Source of the DNA: DASTPP01 sp035762175
GTDB taxonomy: Bacteria; Myxococcota_A; Polyangia; Polyangiales; Polyangiaceae
Length of the DNA: 64,000 bases
NCBI GenBank assembly: GCA_035762175.1
Contig: DASTPP010000279.1
Coordinates: 3,554 to 67,553, forward strand
Direction: 5' to 3'
Part shown: positions 1 to 8,164 of the stretch, one piece after another
Layout: every line of letters starts with the position of its first letter
Position numbering within the stretch: position 1 is the first letter of the stretch
The notes under the pieces: model-generated
What the model was told of the DNA's origin: nothing
Database searches by the model: none
What the model saw: the letters and a program-made list of their open reading frames with translations, nothing else
Program-made: the position numbers and the translations under genes

Positions 1-1
1 C

Positions 2-340
2 GCGCGCGGCCCGAGGCGCGCCGCGCGCGCCGCAGTTGCGACGGCCGGCGCCGCCTGCCTGCTCGGCAGCCACGCCTACCCGGGCTACCTCGCCCTCGCC
101 CTAGCCGCCGCGCTGCTCGGGCGATCGCTCGCGCGCGAGCACCTGCTCGCCGCGCTCGCCGCCCTCTCCGTCGCGGGCACCGCGCTCGTGCACGGCGCGT
201 TCTTCGGCGCGGGACGCTACGCGCTCGTCGTGTCCCCCTTCGTCATGGCGCTCGCCGGGGCGTCGGCGGCGGCGGCGCCTTGGCGGGGCGCGCTCGCCTG
301 GTTTCTCGAGCGGTTCGCCCGTCGCCGGCGCACGGCCTGA
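2..340 (+). CDS. C-terminal part of a polytopic membrane protein (glycosyltransferase-like)
   Basis: The reading frame is open from the left edge to TGA at 338-340, so only the last 112 residues are present. They are almost entirely hydrophobic (Ala/Leu-rich membrane segments) with a loop HGAFFGAGRYALVVSPF, which resembles the last periplasmic loop and final membrane helix of ArnT/PMT-type (GT39-like) glycosyltransferases, where a conserved RY.l...P motif sits in the same place. The tail is basic and ends RFARRRRTA. A complete protein of similar type lies at 60734-62416. The gene converges on the acyltransferase gene and ends inside a strong palindrome. The family call is inference from a short fragment; it is simply a membrane protein C-terminus if that is wrong. 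Confidence 0.6.
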   Translation, partial: ARGPRRAARAAVATAGAACLLGSHAYPGYLALALAAALLGRSLAREHLLAALAALSVAGTALVHGAFFGAGRYALVVSPFVMALAGASAAAAPWRGALAWFLERFARRRRTA

Positions 341-1770
341 GCGACACGAGGCGACCGCCCAGCTCGTAACGAGCTGGGCGTCGGGACGACGGCCGTGCGC
401 CGGCGACGGGCGAACCGGGGGAGCGCGAGCGCGGAGAGCGCCATCGCCGCGCTGACGAGGGCCCAGATCGCCAGGCAAGCGAAGGGGCCCAGCGTGGGGC
501 CGATGAGGCTGCGCAGGCTGAGCGGGTGGCGTCCGTAGACGAGCGCGATGTGCGCCGCGTACACGAAGAGCGAGTGGCGCCCGAAGAGGCCCAGCGTGCG
601 CTCGACCGCGGGCCCGAGATCGCGCGCGAGGGCGAGCCCGGAGGCGAGCAGGCAGACGAGCCCGGCCCGCAGCGCGGTCGAGGCGGGGGCGAGGGCCCAG
701 GGCTCGTAGGCGCCGCCGAGGGGCCAGGGCGCGAGCGCGCCGAGCGCGGCCAAGGCGAGCGCCGAGGCGCCGGCGGCCGCGAGGCTCCGGGCCCAGGCGC
801 GGCGGCGGGCGGCGGGCGTCGCCGAGGCGCCGAGGGCCGCGCCGAGGGCGACGAACGAGGCCCAGGGCAGGGCCGGAAAGGGCGAGCCGAAGCGCGCCGT
901 AAAGAGCGTGGCGAGCGGTAGCGGGATGCCCGCCCAGCCGGAGCGGTGCGCCGCGGGCCCGAGCCACGCGATCGCCGCCGCGGCCCCGAGCGCGCCCGCC
1001 GCGTAGCGCCGCGCCGAGCCGGCGAACGACGCCGCGAGGGCGAGGGCGGCGAGCGAGAGCGCGATGAGCTGCAGCACGTCGGCCTGCAGCAAGGCCGCCC
1101 AGGCCTCGTCCCGCGCGGGCCCCCGGGCCGAAAGCGCCGAGGGCAGGTGGCTCGCGTGCATGGCGTAGCCGAGGGCGAAGAGCCAAGCAGCGCGGCGGAC
1201 GTGCTGGGCGGCGAGGCGCGGACGGGCGGCGGGCAGTGGCCCCGCCCCCCTGGCCCCCCTCCCGGGGGAGGGGGGGAGCGAGGGCGCCGAGGGGCCGGCG
1301 GGCGCGTCCCAGGCGGGCACGAACGAGCGGGCGAGCGAGAGCCCGGCGGCGAAGAGGAAGGCGGGGGCGACCAGGCCGTTGACGAAGTCGAGCGCGGCGA
1401 AGGCCGCGCCCCCGCGGAAGTCGGCCGAGAGCAGGGCGTTGACGACGTGCACCTCGATCATGACGAGGGCGGCGAGCCCGCGCAGCCGGTCGACGAAGGC
1501 GAGGCGGGCGGGCGGCGGGGCGCCCCTGCTCGGCGAGGCGCCCGCTCGTTCGCTCACCGGGGCGCCGGCGCGCGCGCCCTCGCTCGGGGGAGCGCCGGGG
1601 CGTGGAGGCGCGCCCTCGCGCACCGGGGCGCCGGGGCGTGGAGGCGCGCCCTCGCTCGCGGGAGCGCCGGGGCGTAGAGGCGCGCCCTCGCGCACCGGGG
1701 CGCCGGGGCGGCGTGAAGGCGCCCGCTCGCTCACCGGGGCGCCGGCGGGCGGGGGGGCGCCGGGGCTCAC
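217..1770 (-). CDS. DUF1624/HGSNAT-like membrane acyltransferase with repetitive N-terminal extension
   Basis: 517 residues. From about residue 88 the sequence starts with RLAFVDRLRGLAALVMIEVH, the typical first helix of the heparan-alpha-glucosaminide N-acetyltransferase / DUF1624 family (R..D..RG.....M...H), followed by about eight to ten hydrophobic helices and a late FGRHSLFVYAAHIALVYG segment that is also typical. Such proteins transfer acyl groups to sugars or related polymers at the membrane; the substrate cannot be read here. Residues 1-87 are a low-complexity repeat of GAPxxEGAPpRP units that the family does not need. The GTG start overlaps the stop of the upstream protease gene (GTGA, 1767-1770), implying coupling. 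The C-terminus runs through the convergent palindrome and about 57 residues beyond the shared RFARRRRTA, so the natural end may once have been near 391. Confidence 0.7.
   Translation of the reverse strand: MSPGAPPPAGAPVSERAPSRRPGAPVREGAPLRPGAPASEGAPPRPGAPVREGAPPRPGAPPSEGARAGAPVSERAGASPSRGAPPPARLAFVDRLRGLAALVMIEVHVVNALLSADFRGGAAFAALDFVNGLVAPAFLFAAGLSLARSFVPAWDAPAGPSAPSLPPSPGRGARGAGPLPAARPRLAAQHVRRAAWLFALGYAMHASHLPSALSARGPARDEAWAALLQADVLQLIALSLAALALAASFAGSARRYAAGALGAAAAIAWLGPAAHRSGWAGIPLPLATLFTARFGSPFPALPWASFVALGAALGASATPAARRRAWARSLAAAGASALALAALGALAPWPLGGAYEPWALAPASTALRAGLVCLLASGLALARDLGPAVERTLGLFGRHSLFVYAAHIALVYGRHPLSLRSLIGPTLGPFACLAIWALVSAAMALSALALPRFARRRRTAVVPTPSSLRAGRSPRVAQAVRRRRANRSRNQASAPRQGAAAADAPASAMTKGDTTSA
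311..417. terminator. Nested palindrome between convergent genes (bidirectional terminator)
   Basis: A perfect 27-bp inverted repeat has arms 311-337 and 391-417. Inside it a second perfect stem (356-366 with 370-380, three-base loop TAA) forms an independent hairpin. The left arm abuts the TGA of the plus-strand gene; the right arm is the coding sequence for the same nonapeptide RFARRRRTA in the minus-strand gene. No U-tract follows, so it would work by structure alone. Confidence 0.7.
1535..1766. repeat. Tandem GC-rich repeats encoding GAPxxEGAPpRP units
   Basis: About six degenerate units of 33-36 bp, each carrying a 'ccggggcgcc' core, lie at the 5' end of the acyltransferase gene. They keep frame, so they lengthen the N-terminus without breaking it. 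Confidence 0.7.
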
Positions 1771-2657
1771 CAGGGCACCAGCGCCTGGGGCAGCTCGCCC
1801 TTGCGCAGGATGGCGGCGAAGTCCATCGCGAGGGCGACGGTGACGTGCACGCCGAAGCCCAGGAAGACGTTGCCCGAGCGCACCGCGAGGCTGCCGAGGG
1901 CGACGGTGGTGGCGATGGCGCCCATCGCCTCGAGGTAGGGCTTCGAATAGTGAATCATGCAGTAGGGCACCATCGTCGAGAAGATGGCGGCCGAGCCGAT
2001 GACCGGGCGCAGGGCGTTGACCCACCAGCCGCGGAAGAAGAACTCGAGGGCGAGAAACTGCAGGGCGTACATGCCCTCCCAGGCGGCGAGGTCGAGCCAG
2101 CTGCGGCCGGCGAGCTTGTAGATCGGGTACTTGTCGGCGAAGTCGCGCTGGCCCGAGGCGACGGCGACGCAGGGCAAGACGAGGGCGAGCGCGATCAGGT
2201 AGAGCCGCCCGTTGCGGTGGCCGCCGAGGCCGCCGCCGCCGCCGAGGCGCAGGCCGCCGACGTCGCGCACGCGCTCGCGGCGGAAGGCGAGCTTCCAGAC
2301 GAGCGCGGGCACGGCCACGTAGCCGAGGACGCGGAAGACGGCCCACCAGGCCTGGCCGTAGAGGGCGGAGAAGAGGTCGTAGCGCAGCGCCGGCCGCGCG
2401 GCGGCCCAGTCGCCGAAGAACTCTTTGAAGTCTTCGCTGCGCCCGAAGAAGCGCATGAACGCGAGGCCGAAGGCGGCGGCGGCGAAGGCGCAGGCGGCGC
2501 GGCGCTGCTGCTCGCCGGGGGTGGCGCGCGCCCAGGCCTCGCGCGCCTCGAGGTCGAGCGCGTCCCAGGTCGGCCGGAAGAAGCGGCGCAGCACGTACGC
2601 GAGCCCGACGAGCGCGGGGATCGCGACGAGCGGCTTGAGCGGCGCGGCGAGGGCCAT
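1767..2657 (-). CDS. CPBP-family intramembrane metalloprotease
   Basis: 296 residues, mostly hydrophobic. The C-terminal half has the CPBP (CAAX protease and bacteriocin-processing) signature in order: LEFFFRGWWVN (the E...R motif, with one Glu where many members have two), then VPYCMIHYSKP (x...H motif), then GFGVHV near the end (third motif). These residues form the metal and catalytic site inside the membrane in this family. Many bacterial members have unknown substrates. ATG start at 2657; the stop overlaps the acyltransferase start by four bases, and the ornithine-cyclodeaminase-type gene ends only six bases upstream of its start, so the three genes look like one operon. Confidence 0.8.
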   Translation of the reverse strand: MALAAPLKPLVAIPALVGLAYVLRRFFRPTWDALDLEAREAWARATPGEQQRRAACAFAAAAFGLAFMRFFGRSEDFKEFFGDWAAARPALRYDLFSALYGQAWWAVFRVLGYVAVPALVWKLAFRRERVRDVGGLRLGGGGGLGGHRNGRLYLIALALVLPCVAVASGQRDFADKYPIYKLAGRSWLDLAAWEGMYALQFLALEFFFRGWWVNALRPVIGSAAIFSTMVPYCMIHYSKPYLEAMGAIATTVALGSLAVRSGNVFLGFGVHVTVALAMDFAAILRKGELPQALVPW

Positions 2658-2663
2658 CGCCCG

Positions 2664-3683
2664 CTAGCCCACCAGGGCGACGGGGGTGCCGACCCCGCGC
2701 GCCCGGGCGGCGGCGTAGAGCACGCGGGCGAGCGCGACGTCTTGCACGGCGAGGCCGGTCGAGTCGAAGACGGTGAGGGTGTCTTCGCCCCGCGCGGGGC
2801 GCTTCTTGCCGGTCACCACCTCGCCGAGCGTGCCGAAGATCTGCTCTTCGCGGTAGAGGCCGCGCGCGACCGGCACGTTGAGCTCGCCCGAGTGCAGCGC
2901 CTGGTGGTGCTCGTCGATGACGACGAGGGCGTCGGCGAGGATTTGCGGGTCGAGCTCTTGCTTGCCGGGCGCGTCGGCGCCCATCGCGTTGATGTGCGCG
3001 CCGGGGCGCACCCAGGCGCGGCGCACGACCGGGGCGCGGCCCGGGGTTGAGGCGCAGACGATGTCGCAGCCCGAGGCCTCTTCGGTCGAGGCGGCCCGGC
3101 CCCCGACCTCGCGGGCGAAGGCCTCGGCGGCGCGCGGGTCGAGGTCGGACGCGACGACTTCGAGCGCGTCGCCGTAGACGGCGCGGTGGGCGTCGAGCAT
3201 GAAGCGAGCTTGCACGCCCGAGCCGACGAAGCCCAACGTCGTGGGCGAGGCCTGGGCGAGGTGGCGCGAGGCGACGGCGGCGGCGGCGCCCGTGCGCGCG
3301 GCCGTCAGCACGGTGGCGTCGAGCACCGCGAGCGGCAGCGCGGTCGCCGGGTCGCTCAAGATGTAGACGCCCATCACCGAGGGCAGGCCGTGGCGCTTGG
3401 GGTTGCCGGGGTGCGAGTTGACCCATTTGACGCCGGCGGCCGCGGGCCAGGCGCCCTCGCGCGGCACGCCGTCGGGCCCGGTGTCGGCGCTCGGCCCGAT
3501 GTACGAGGGCATCGCGCGGAAGTCGCCGCCGTACTCGTCGAGCGAGAGGTAGACCTTGGGGGGCATCTGCACGTTGCCCGCGGCGTGCTCGGCGAAGGCG
3601 AGCTCGACCGCCCGCACCGCCTCGCGCATCGAGAGCAGGCCGCGCACCTCGGCGGCCGAGAGAATCAGCGTCGTCGCAGCCAT
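2664..3683 (-). CDS. Ornithine cyclodeaminase / mu-crystallin family protein
   Basis: 339 residues, the usual length for this NAD(P)-binding family (ornithine cyclodeaminase, alanine dehydrogenase of the archaeal type, ketimine reductases). Visible signs: an N-terminal MREAVRAVELAFAEHAAG helix, the substrate-side AAGVKWVNSHPGNP segment, DATVLTAARTGAAAAVA, the dinucleotide fold GFVGSGVQARFML, and HINAMGADAPGKQELD with the Asp that activates water in ornithine cyclodeaminase. Which amino acid or imine it uses cannot be told. ATG at 3683 with AAGGAG seven bases upstream. First gene of the three-gene minus-strand operon. Confidence 0.88.
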   Translation of the reverse strand: MAATTLILSAAEVRGLLSMREAVRAVELAFAEHAAGNVQMPPKVYLSLDEYGGDFRAMPSYIGPSADTGPDGVPREGAWPAAAGVKWVNSHPGNPKRHGLPSVMGVYILSDPATALPLAVLDATVLTAARTGAAAAVASRHLAQASPTTLGFVGSGVQARFMLDAHRAVYGDALEVVASDLDPRAAEAFAREVGGRAASTEEASGCDIVCASTPGRAPVVRRAWVRPGAHINAMGADAPGKQELDPQILADALVVIDEHHQALHSGELNVPVARGLYREEQIFGTLGEVVTGKKRPARGEDTLTVFDSTGLAVQDVALARVLYAAARARGVGTPVALVG

Positions 3684-3935
3684 GGTTCGCTCCTTGGCGT
3701 GGCCCCCCCTCGCGACCCGCCCGGCCCCGGAGGCCCGGCGCCCAGAGAGCGCCGCGGTCGGACGGCCGAGGCCGAGGCAAGGGGGAAGCCTGGTAGGCTC
3801 AAAGGCGCGCGAATCTAGCCGGCTTCGGCCCCCGACGCGAGGGGCGCGCCGTCGCCCTCGCGGCGCGAGAACCGGGGGCCCCGCCCGGCGAGAAGTAGTG
3901 GCGTCCGGGCCCCAGTTGGGCTTCAAACCATCAGC

Positions 3936-4643
3936 GTGCGACCCCTCACCCTCGTAGCACTGGCGGCCTACGCCTTTGTCGGCTGCACCGTCACCACCCA
4001 CACCTACGACCCCAACCAGAACCAGCCGGCCCCCGCGCCGCCCCCGCCGCCCGCGCCCCCGCCGGCGACCCCGCCGCCGCCGGCGACCGTGCCGCCCGCG
4101 CCGCCCCCGCCGCCCCGGCCCCCGGGGCAGCCGACGGCCGGCGAGAGCGATCGCTGCGGCACGCTCGGCGCGGGGGTCTGCGGCGAGGGCCTCTTCTGTA
4201 ACTTCGGCGAGGGCCCGCAGTGCGGCCGCGCCGACCGCCCCGGCACCTGCGCGCGCAAGCCCACGCGCTGTTCGCGCGACGTGAGCCCCGTCTGCGGCTG
4301 CGACGGGCGGACGTACCCCAACACCTGCAACGCCTACATGCGGGGCGTCAGCGTCGCGCAGCGGGGCGCCTGCGGCAGCCCGCCCGGGCCGCCCCCGAGC
4401 CAAGACAAGCAGATCTGCGGCACGCGGGGCGCGGCCCCCTGCCCCGAGGGCACCTTCTGCGGCTGGCCCGAGAGCGCGCAGTGCGGCCGGGCCGACCGCC
4501 CCGGCGTCTGCATGCCGAAGCCCGCGGTCTGCACGCGCGACCTGCGGCCCGTCTGCGGCTGCGACGGCAAGACGTACTCGAACGCGTGCGAGGCCAACGC
4601 GAGGACGGTCAGCGTCGAACGCAGCGGCTCCTGCTCGCCCTGA
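3936..4643 (+). CDS. Lipoprotein with two Kazal-type protease-inhibitor domains
   Basis: 235 residues from a GTG start. Residues 1-17 are a lipoprotein signal ending AFVGC. Then comes a long Pro/Ala tract (about residues 27-68) and two near-identical modules. Each module has a Cys-rich lead (CG..GaG.C.eG.FC....pQCGRADRPG.C) followed by a Kazal-like domain with the PVCGCDGxTYxNxC core. Kazal domains are small serine-protease inhibitors; in bacteria they often sit on exported lipoproteins, so protection against host, prey or self proteases at the cell surface is a reasonable inference. The two modules look like an internal duplication. The last coding bases are part of a 40-bp tandem duplication. 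Confidence 0.82.
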   Translation: MRPLTLVALAAYAFVGCTVTTHTYDPNQNQPAPAPPPPPAPPPATPPPPATVPPAPPPPPRPPGQPTAGESDRCGTLGAGVCGEGLFCNFGEGPQCGRADRPGTCARKPTRCSRDVSPVCGCDGRTYPNTCNAYMRGVSVAQRGACGSPPGPPPSQDKQICGTRGAAPCPEGTFCGWPESAQCGRADRPGVCMPKPAVCTRDLRPVCGCDGKTYSNACEANARTVSVERSGSCSP

Positions 4644-4709
4644 ACGGGTCGGCGCGCGGGGCCGCCGGGCCTGCTCGCCCTGAACGGGTCGGCGTGCGGG
4701 GCCGCCGGG
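4630..4709. repeat. Two tandem 40-bp copies spanning a stop codon
   Basis: Units 4630-4669 and 4670-4709 differ at one base (C4655/T4695). The unit includes the last codons and TGA of the Kazal lipoprotein gene, so the 3' end of that gene has been copied downstream. Confidence 0.9.
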
Positions 4710-4778
4710 CCGGCCGGCGCCCGCGGCGGCCATGGGGCCGGCGGGGGGCACCCACCGAGGTTTTCCAAGAGGGTCATC

Positions 4779-5039
4779 ATGCACGTTTCGGCTGAGATTC
4801 GCACCGCGCGCGATTTGCTCGAGCGCCTCTCGAACCACGGCGACCGGCACCTCTTTCGGTTCCGCGACGGGCGCGCCTTCGAGGGGTGGGTGCTCGAGGT
4901 GGGCGAGTCGCAGGTGCTGGTCTCGTCGGCCGGGCCCCTGGGCTCGGACGACCCCTACGCGGTCGACCTCGACCAGATCGATCTCGGCACGCTGCAGTAC
5001 GTCGAGAACGGCTCGCTGGTGCCCTTCGCCGCGAGCTGA
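4779..5039 (+). CDS. Small hypothetical protein, possible Sm-like beta-barrel
   Basis: 86 residues, ATG at 4779 with AGAGGG in Shine-Dalgarno position. The composition is protein-like and the codon bias matches its neighbours. After a short amphipathic helix (residues 1-20) there are four or five predicted short beta strands (HLFRFRDGRAFEGWVLEVG, SQVLVSSAG, YAVDLDQIDLGTLQYVE), a layout that recalls Sm/Hfq-like or other small beta-barrel folds. I do not recognise a family. No signal peptide or membrane segment, so cytosolic. Confidence 0.65.
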   Translation: MHVSAEIRTARDLLERLSNHGDRHLFRFRDGRAFEGWVLEVGESQVLVSSAGPLGSDDPYAVDLDQIDLGTLQYVENGSLVPFAAS

Positions 5040-5319
5040 GCGGGGCCGGAGGCGATTCTCTCGCGATCGCCGGAAACCACCCGGGCCCCCGCACCGTACA
5101 GCCTGGTGGGTGCGCTCTCCGGCCCCCCCTTCGCTTCGTCGCCGCCCCTCCCCCTTCGCTCCTGCGGCCCGACCTCCCACCGAGAAGCCTCCCCTCGCCG
5201 GGCCGCGGGGGCGCAACGTGGCAGGGTGGGCCTCGGCTCTGGCTTCGGCCGGCGCCGGGGCCCGTCGGGGGAGGGGCCGGCGACGCGCTCGGGCCCCGAG
5301 ACGGGGCGCCCCGGTTCTT

Positions 5320-5387
5320 GCGCGCGCCTCCGGGCGGCGCGGCAGCCCTTTTCGTGCGCGCGCCTCCGGGCGGCGCGGAAGCCCTTT
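5320..5387. repeat. Tandem 32-bp repeat, period 36
   Basis: The stretch beginning GCGCGCGCCTCCGGGCGG at 5320-5351 is repeated at 5356-5387 with one mismatch. It lies in non-coding DNA (5040-5528), in which I see no other gene. Confidence 0.8.
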
Positions 5388-5528
5388 CGCCGCGCGGGCC
5401 CGGGACGTTTCTCGTGTCGACCTCACGGGCGGGGCGCATGACCCCGAGGGAGGACGACGCGGCCGAGGCTGTGGTTTCCTGCACTCCCCGTTCTCCGAAG
5501 CGACCGCTGCTGGGCGGCGGCGCGCAGC

Positions 5529-5884
5529 GTGCGCCAGGGCGCCGCGCTGGTGGCCGTCGACGGGGTGGCCGACGGCGCCTACGTCGCGGGGCTGCGCGAC
5601 GTGCTCGGGCGGCCGGTCGCCACGCCCGGCTCGCTCGAGCGCTGCATCGACGCGCGGGGCGTGCGGGCGGACGAGCCCTTCGTCCGCGAAGAGGAGGCCG
5701 AGCTCGTGCTGAGTACGGCGCGAAGCTGCCGGCGGTGCACGTGCTGGTGCGTTCGCGGCTGCGCGCGCTCGGGCTCTCGGTGGCCGATCTGGCGCTGACC
5801 GGCGGCGTGCGGGCGTACGCGGCGCGGTCGAAGGCCCGCGCGGCGCTCTGGCCGGAGAGCTTGTCCGAGGCGTCGGGGTTCTGA
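5529..5884 (+). pseudogene. Frameshifted relic of an unrecognised gene
   Basis: Two adjacent stretches both show strong G/C third-position bias and protein-like composition but are in different frames. From GTG at 5529 the first reads ALVAVDGVADGAYVAGLRDV and on to REEEAELVL; near 5711 the coding signal moves one frame over and continues YGAKLPAVHVLVRSRLRALG to a TGA at 5882-5884. Joined, they would make about 118 residues of a soluble protein that I cannot place. Either a single-base indel inactivated the gene or there is a sequence error near 5711. No clear Shine-Dalgarno precedes 5529, so the 5' end may also be lost. Confidence 0.45.
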
Positions 5885-5936
5885 GCCGCCCTTTTTGCGG
5901 GAACCCCCCCGCCGCCCCCGCCCGTACCGGGGGGCA

Positions 5937-6944
5937 ATGCGGTCCACGTCGATTTTCGCCGTCCTCGCCTCCGTCGTCGCGCCCTTCGCCCTGACGCCGG
6001 GCTGTCGACGCGACGAAGCCCCCCCGGCGCCCGCGCCGGCCGCGTCCGCGTCGGCCGATGCGCTCGACGCGGCGACCGCGGCGGCGGCGGCGGCGGCCTC
6101 GGCGGGCAAAGGGGCGGACGAGGTGAAGCCGGTCTACCCGGTCTTGCAAGGCGAGCCCGAGCCGGCCGCCCGCAAGCTCTGCGCGGCGCTGCACGAGCTG
6201 CCGAACCGCCGGCGGGCCGAGTGCTGCGCCGGCGGCGCGAGCTCGAGCCTGGCGGCCGTCTGCGAGGGCGTCGTGACGGCGGCGCTGCGCTCGGGGGCCG
6301 TCGCGCTCGACGACGCCGCGGTCGACCGCTGCGCCCAGGCGATGGACCGGGCGCACCAGGGCTGCGACTGGGTCACGCCCCTCTCGTCGGACCTGCCGGC
6401 CGAGTGCGAAGGCCTGCTCGCCGGGCGCTTCGCCGAGGGCGACCGGTGCCGCTCGTCGCTCGAGTGCGCCGAGGGCCTGCGCTGCCACGGCGCGGGCCCG
6501 ACGAGCGCGGGCCGCTGCGGCAAGCCGCGCGAGGGCGGCGCGTGCAACACGGGCGTCGACGTGCTCGCGACGTACGCGCGCCAGGCCCACTACGACCAGG
6601 CGCACCCCGAGTGCGCGGGCGTCTGCAGCCAGCACCGCTGCCAGCCCACGCTGGCCGCGGGCGCGGCGTGCAAGGCGAGCGCCGCCTGCGGCGCCGGCTC
6701 GCGCTGCGTCGCGGGGCACTGCGTGGCCAAGGCCCCGAAGGCCGAGGGCGAGACGTGCAAGGACGCGCTCGACTGCGACGCCGGGCTGCACTGCGCCGGG
6801 GGCGTCTGCCAGGCCAAGGGCGGCGAAGGGGCGGCCTGCGAGCGCGACCTCGACTGCCGGGGCGTCTGCCTGAAGTCGAAGGGCCAGGCCAAGGGCGTGT
6901 GCGGCCACCGCTGCAACGTCGACTGGCTCTCGAAGGCCCGCTGA
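5937..6944 (+). CDS. Cys-rich lipoprotein of the myxobacterial EB/Dickkopf-like repeat type
   Basis: 335 residues from ATG 5937. The N-terminus MRSTSIFAVLASVVAPFALT ends in a PGC lipobox. A low-complexity Ala/Ser/Pro spacer follows, then about 270 residues with some two dozen cysteines. The C-terminal half has repeated units of the form G..C....eC..gL.C..G.C (ECAEGLRCHG, ACGAGSRCVAGHC, DCDAGLHCAGGVC, DCRGVCLKSKG), the pattern common to large families of exported Cys-rich lipoproteins in myxobacteria, some of them historically mis-named in databases. Function unknown; the disulfide-rich modules imply a periplasmic or surface location. Confidence 0.78.
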   Translation: MRSTSIFAVLASVVAPFALTPGCRRDEAPPAPAPAASASADALDAATAAAAAAASAGKGADEVKPVYPVLQGEPEPAARKLCAALHELPNRRRAECCAGGASSSLAAVCEGVVTAALRSGAVALDDAAVDRCAQAMDRAHQGCDWVTPLSSDLPAECEGLLAGRFAEGDRCRSSLECAEGLRCHGAGPTSAGRCGKPREGGACNTGVDVLATYARQAHYDQAHPECAGVCSQHRCQPTLAAGAACKASAACGAGSRCVAGHCVAKAPKAEGETCKDALDCDAGLHCAGGVCQAKGGEGAACERDLDCRGVCLKSKGQAKGVCGHRCNVDWLSKAR

Positions 6945-7046
6945 GCTCGGGCGGCGGGCCCGCGAAGGCCGGCTGCGCGCCGGCGCCCCCGCCGGGGGCC
7001 CGCGCCCCGCGAACGAGAGAAGACCCGCGACGGCCCGGGCTCGGGA

Positions 7047-7349
7047 GGGGGCGCGGAGCGCGGCGGTCTGCCCCCGAGTCAACTCGGGGGCAGCGGACGC
7101 CCCTTCGTGCCGCGCGGCTTCGGAGCCAATTCGGAGAGCAAAGCCCGCTCCCTCGACGGGGGCCGGGCTCGCGCGGGCTCCGTCAGGGGGGCGGGCAGAG
7201 CCACCGGAGACCGCAAGGCCCGGGCGAGCGAGCGCGAGCGGCCCGCGTCGCGGTAGCCCTGCCTCCGGCAGGGCTTTGCACGCCGTTTCCGGGGGCGAAC
7301 GCTGCCCCCGAGTTGACTCGGGGGCAGGCCGCCGCGCTCCGCGCCCCCC
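7047..7349. repeat. 303-bp element bounded by 49-bp inverted repeats (MITE-like)
   Basis: Arms 7047-7095 and 7300-7349 are inverted copies with one mismatch, and weaker similarity continues several bases on both sides. Each arm contains its own palindrome, CTGCCCCCGAGT-CA and complement. The 205 bp between the arms have no convincing ORF. It fills most of the 612-bp gap 6945-7556 and might be a non-autonomous mobile element or a large structured RNA or terminator. Confidence 0.7.
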
Positions 7350-7556
7350 GCCCGGGCCCAAACCGCCGCGCCGGGCGTTGCCGTTCTTAAGCCCCCGGCC
7401 GTCGCGCCGGGCGTCGTCGTTCGCGAGAGCTCGGCTGTCACCTTGAGCCGACGGCCGAGCTTGTCGGCGCGGCCCGACCCTTGCGCGGGGCCCTACCCGG
7501 GCGCGCGCCGTCGCGCTACATCTCCGGCCCGCATCGCCCCCGGGGGAGGTCAACCC

Positions 7557-8078
7557 GTGAAGCACAGCGTCTCCTGGACGTTCAACGCCATCGATCGGCG
7601 CATCACCGCCTGGATGTCCTGGTACGGCCTCGTTTTTCTTCGCTTCGGCCTGGGGACCATCTTCTTGTGGTTCGGCGTGCTCAAGTTCTTCCCGAGCCTC
7701 GACCCGCCGGGCGAGCTCGCCCTCGCCACCAAGACCGTCGAGACGCTCTCGCTCGGGCTGGTGGGCCCCGGCCTCGCGCGCGTGATGCTCGCCACCTGGG
7801 AGACTGCCATCGGCCTCGGGCTGCTCAGCAACATGTTCATGCGCACGACGCTCTTTCTGCTCTTCGTGCAGATGGCGGGCACGGTGACGCCGCTCGTGCT
7901 CTTCCCCGACGACACGTGGCAGCAGTTCCCCTTTGTGATGACGCTCGAGGGGCAGTACATCGTGAAGAACATCGTGCTCGTCGGCGCGGGCTTCGTCATC
8001 GGCGCGAAGGTGCGGGGCGAGCGCTTCTCCGAGGCCGTCGTGCGCATGCGCTCGCTGCACTCGGTGCCCGACGAATGA
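7557..8078 (+). CDS. DoxX/DUF417-like four-helix membrane protein
   Basis: 173 residues. The GTG at 7557 has GGGGGAGG just upstream and is the best start. Four hydrophobic segments are visible (about residues 22-45, 75-95, 98-118, 140-158). The RFGLGTIFLWFGVLKFFP segment resembles the first helix of DoxX-like and YkgB/DUF417 proteins, small inner-membrane proteins sometimes linked to redox or oxidative-stress functions. No catalytic motif can be named. The gene is convergent with the HupE-like gene. Confidence 0.65.
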   Translation: MKHSVSWTFNAIDRRITAWMSWYGLVFLRFGLGTIFLWFGVLKFFPSLDPPGELALATKTVETLSLGLVGPGLARVMLATWETAIGLGLLSNMFMRTTLFLLFVQMAGTVTPLVLFPDDTWQQFPFVMTLEGQYIVKNIVLVGAGFVIGAKVRGERFSEAVVRMRSLHSVPDE

Positions 8079-8083
8079 GCGAA

Positions 8084-8111
8084 GCCCCCGGGCCGCGGCG
8101 GCCGCGGGGGC
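8084..8111. terminator. GC hairpin between convergent genes
   Basis: GCCCCC and GGGGGC pair around a CCGCGG-rich centre just after the stop of the DoxX-like gene. A second small stem, GGGGC-TCAG-GCCCC, covers the stop of the HupE-like gene at 8162-8175. No U-tract. Confidence 0.45.
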
Positions 8112-8164
8112 GGGTACGAAAGGCGAAGCCCGCGGGGGCGTCGGGGTCGCTTCGCGCGAGGGGC

